Below are positions 5,870-6,110 of a stretch of 6,110 nucleotides of DNA, piece after piece. The translations under genes and the position numbers were made by a program. Location: the NCBI GenBank assembly GCA_041685755.1, contig JAWLFC010000147.1:1-6110 (forward strand). The letters are read 5' to 3'. Numbering within the stretch: the first letter of the stretch is position 1; the number at the start of each line of letters is the position of its first letter. This stretch comes from Sva-07 sp041685755 (lineage in GTDB: Bacteria > Actinomycetota > Acidimicrobiia > Acidimicrobiales > Ilumatobacteraceae). Below the pieces are notes generated by a model that was not told the origin of the DNA, ran no database searches, and saw only the letters and a list, made by a program, of their open reading frames with translations.

Positions 5870-5904
5870 CCGTTACGCCGGGGGTCTGACCCCTGGCGTA
5901 ACGG
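5870..5904. repeat. Palindrome C of the GGGGTC-N-GACCCC family
   Basis: Arms CCGTTACGCC (5870-5879) and GGCGTAACGG (5895-5904) pair perfectly around the core GGGGTC (5881-5886), T, GACCCC (5888-5893). The remaining pair, G5880 with T5894, is a wobble on the plus strand and a C/A mismatch on the minus strand, the opposite of copy A. It lies 38 bases after the stop of the right-edge gene and 21 bases before the thiolase start. It could end the upstream transcript or form part of the thiolase leader. Confidence 0.85.
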
Positions 5905-5942
5905 AACGTAGCGGTCCTGGAAGCGGCGTGGGCAGCCGGAGC

Positions 5943-6110
5943 TCAGCGCTGGCCGGGCGTCATGTAGAACCAGATCGGGAACTTGCCGCCGCTGTCGCGG
6001 ATCGCGGTGCGGGCGGCGAGCATCGTGGCCCCGGCTTCGGTCTGCTCGAAGAACCAGTCCTCGAGCGCCCGCCCGCCCGGCAACGGTCCGTCGACGAGTT
6101 CCAGCGCCGC
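5943..6110 (-). CDS. C-terminal fragment of an unrecognised protein (N-terminus beyond window)
   Basis: An open frame runs from the window edge at 6110 to TGA at 5943-5945, giving 55 residues that end in KFPIWFYMTPGQR. I do not recognise the family. The visible part has a Gly/Pro linker (DGPLPGGRALEDWFFEQ), then a likely helix (EAGATMLAARTAIRDS), then an aromatic C-terminal strand. It looks soluble, with no membrane segment. GC-rich third positions and a stop in a normal gene gap (94 bp before the thiolase) support it as a real gene end. An acyl-CoA-related role would be a guess from the thiolase neighbour alone. Confidence 0.6.
   Translation of the reverse strand, partial: AALELVDGPLPGGRALEDWFFEQTEAGATMLAARTAIRDSGGKFPIWFYMTPGQR

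Noticed and set aside
1348..5904. Repeats considered as a CRISPR array or toxin/phage attachment sites
   Set aside because: The palindromes are kilobases apart in different gene gaps, there is no regular spacer pattern, and no cas, integrase or phage genes are present.
4760..5911. Long plus-strand open frame of 383 codons opposite the thiolase
   Set aside because: It is the antisense of a clear thiolase. High GC at third positions removes stops from the opposite strand, and the product is Val/Asp/Gly/Arg-rich with no motif.
1..6110. tRNA, rRNA or riboswitch genes
   Set aside because: Gaps between genes are only 51-98 bp. I saw no tRNA cloverleaf, rRNA stretch or known riboswitch core in them.

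Overview
The window is GC-rich DNA packed with genes on one strand. All eight coding regions I accept lie on the minus strand, so transcription runs from base 6110 towards base 1. The strong G/C bias at third codon positions, a probable F420-dependent luciferase-like oxidoreductase, an SRPBCC protein and a thiolase suggest a high-GC actinobacterium. An Acidimicrobiia (Ilumatobacter-like) origin is my guess and cannot be proven from this piece.

In order of transcription the layout is as follows. (1) 6110-5943 is the C-terminal 55 codons of an unrecognised protein. (2) 5848-4625 is a complete thiolase (acetyl-CoA C-acyltransferase) with an intact Cys/Asn/His/Cys active-site set and a strong Shine-Dalgarno. 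(3) 4559-3465 is a calcium/sodium antiporter of the YrbG/CaxA type with both alpha repeats intact. (4) 3384-2920 is an SRPBCC (polyketide cyclase/dehydrase-like) protein. (5) 2868-1834 is an LLM-class, probably F420-dependent, oxidoreductase. (6) 1763-1416 is a small orphan protein with three cysteines. (7) 1327-764 is a four-helix potassium channel with a TTIGYGD filter. (8) 702-1 is a DUF2231 membrane domain fused to a Rieske [2Fe-2S] domain, cut by the window edge.

The thiolase, SRPBCC protein and LLM oxidoreductase fit acyl-CoA or lipid/steroid-type catabolism. The antiporter, K+ channel and Rieske membrane protein are ion-transport and redox functions with no clear pathway link. Gaps between genes are 51-98 bp, so no stretch over 300 bases lacks a gene. 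The genes do not overlap, and most gaps contain a hairpin, so this may be a string of short units rather than one tight operon.

The most interesting structure is between the genes. Three dispersed palindromes (about 1799-1833, 4591-4623 and 5870-5904) share an invariant GGGGTC-N-GACCCC core, while their outer arms differ by paired, compensating changes. Two of them begin 1-2 bases after a stop codon. A further gap (1348-1408) holds two identical tandem copies of a different 30-bp inverted repeat. This looks like a REP-like or terminator-like repeat family spread through intergenic spaces.
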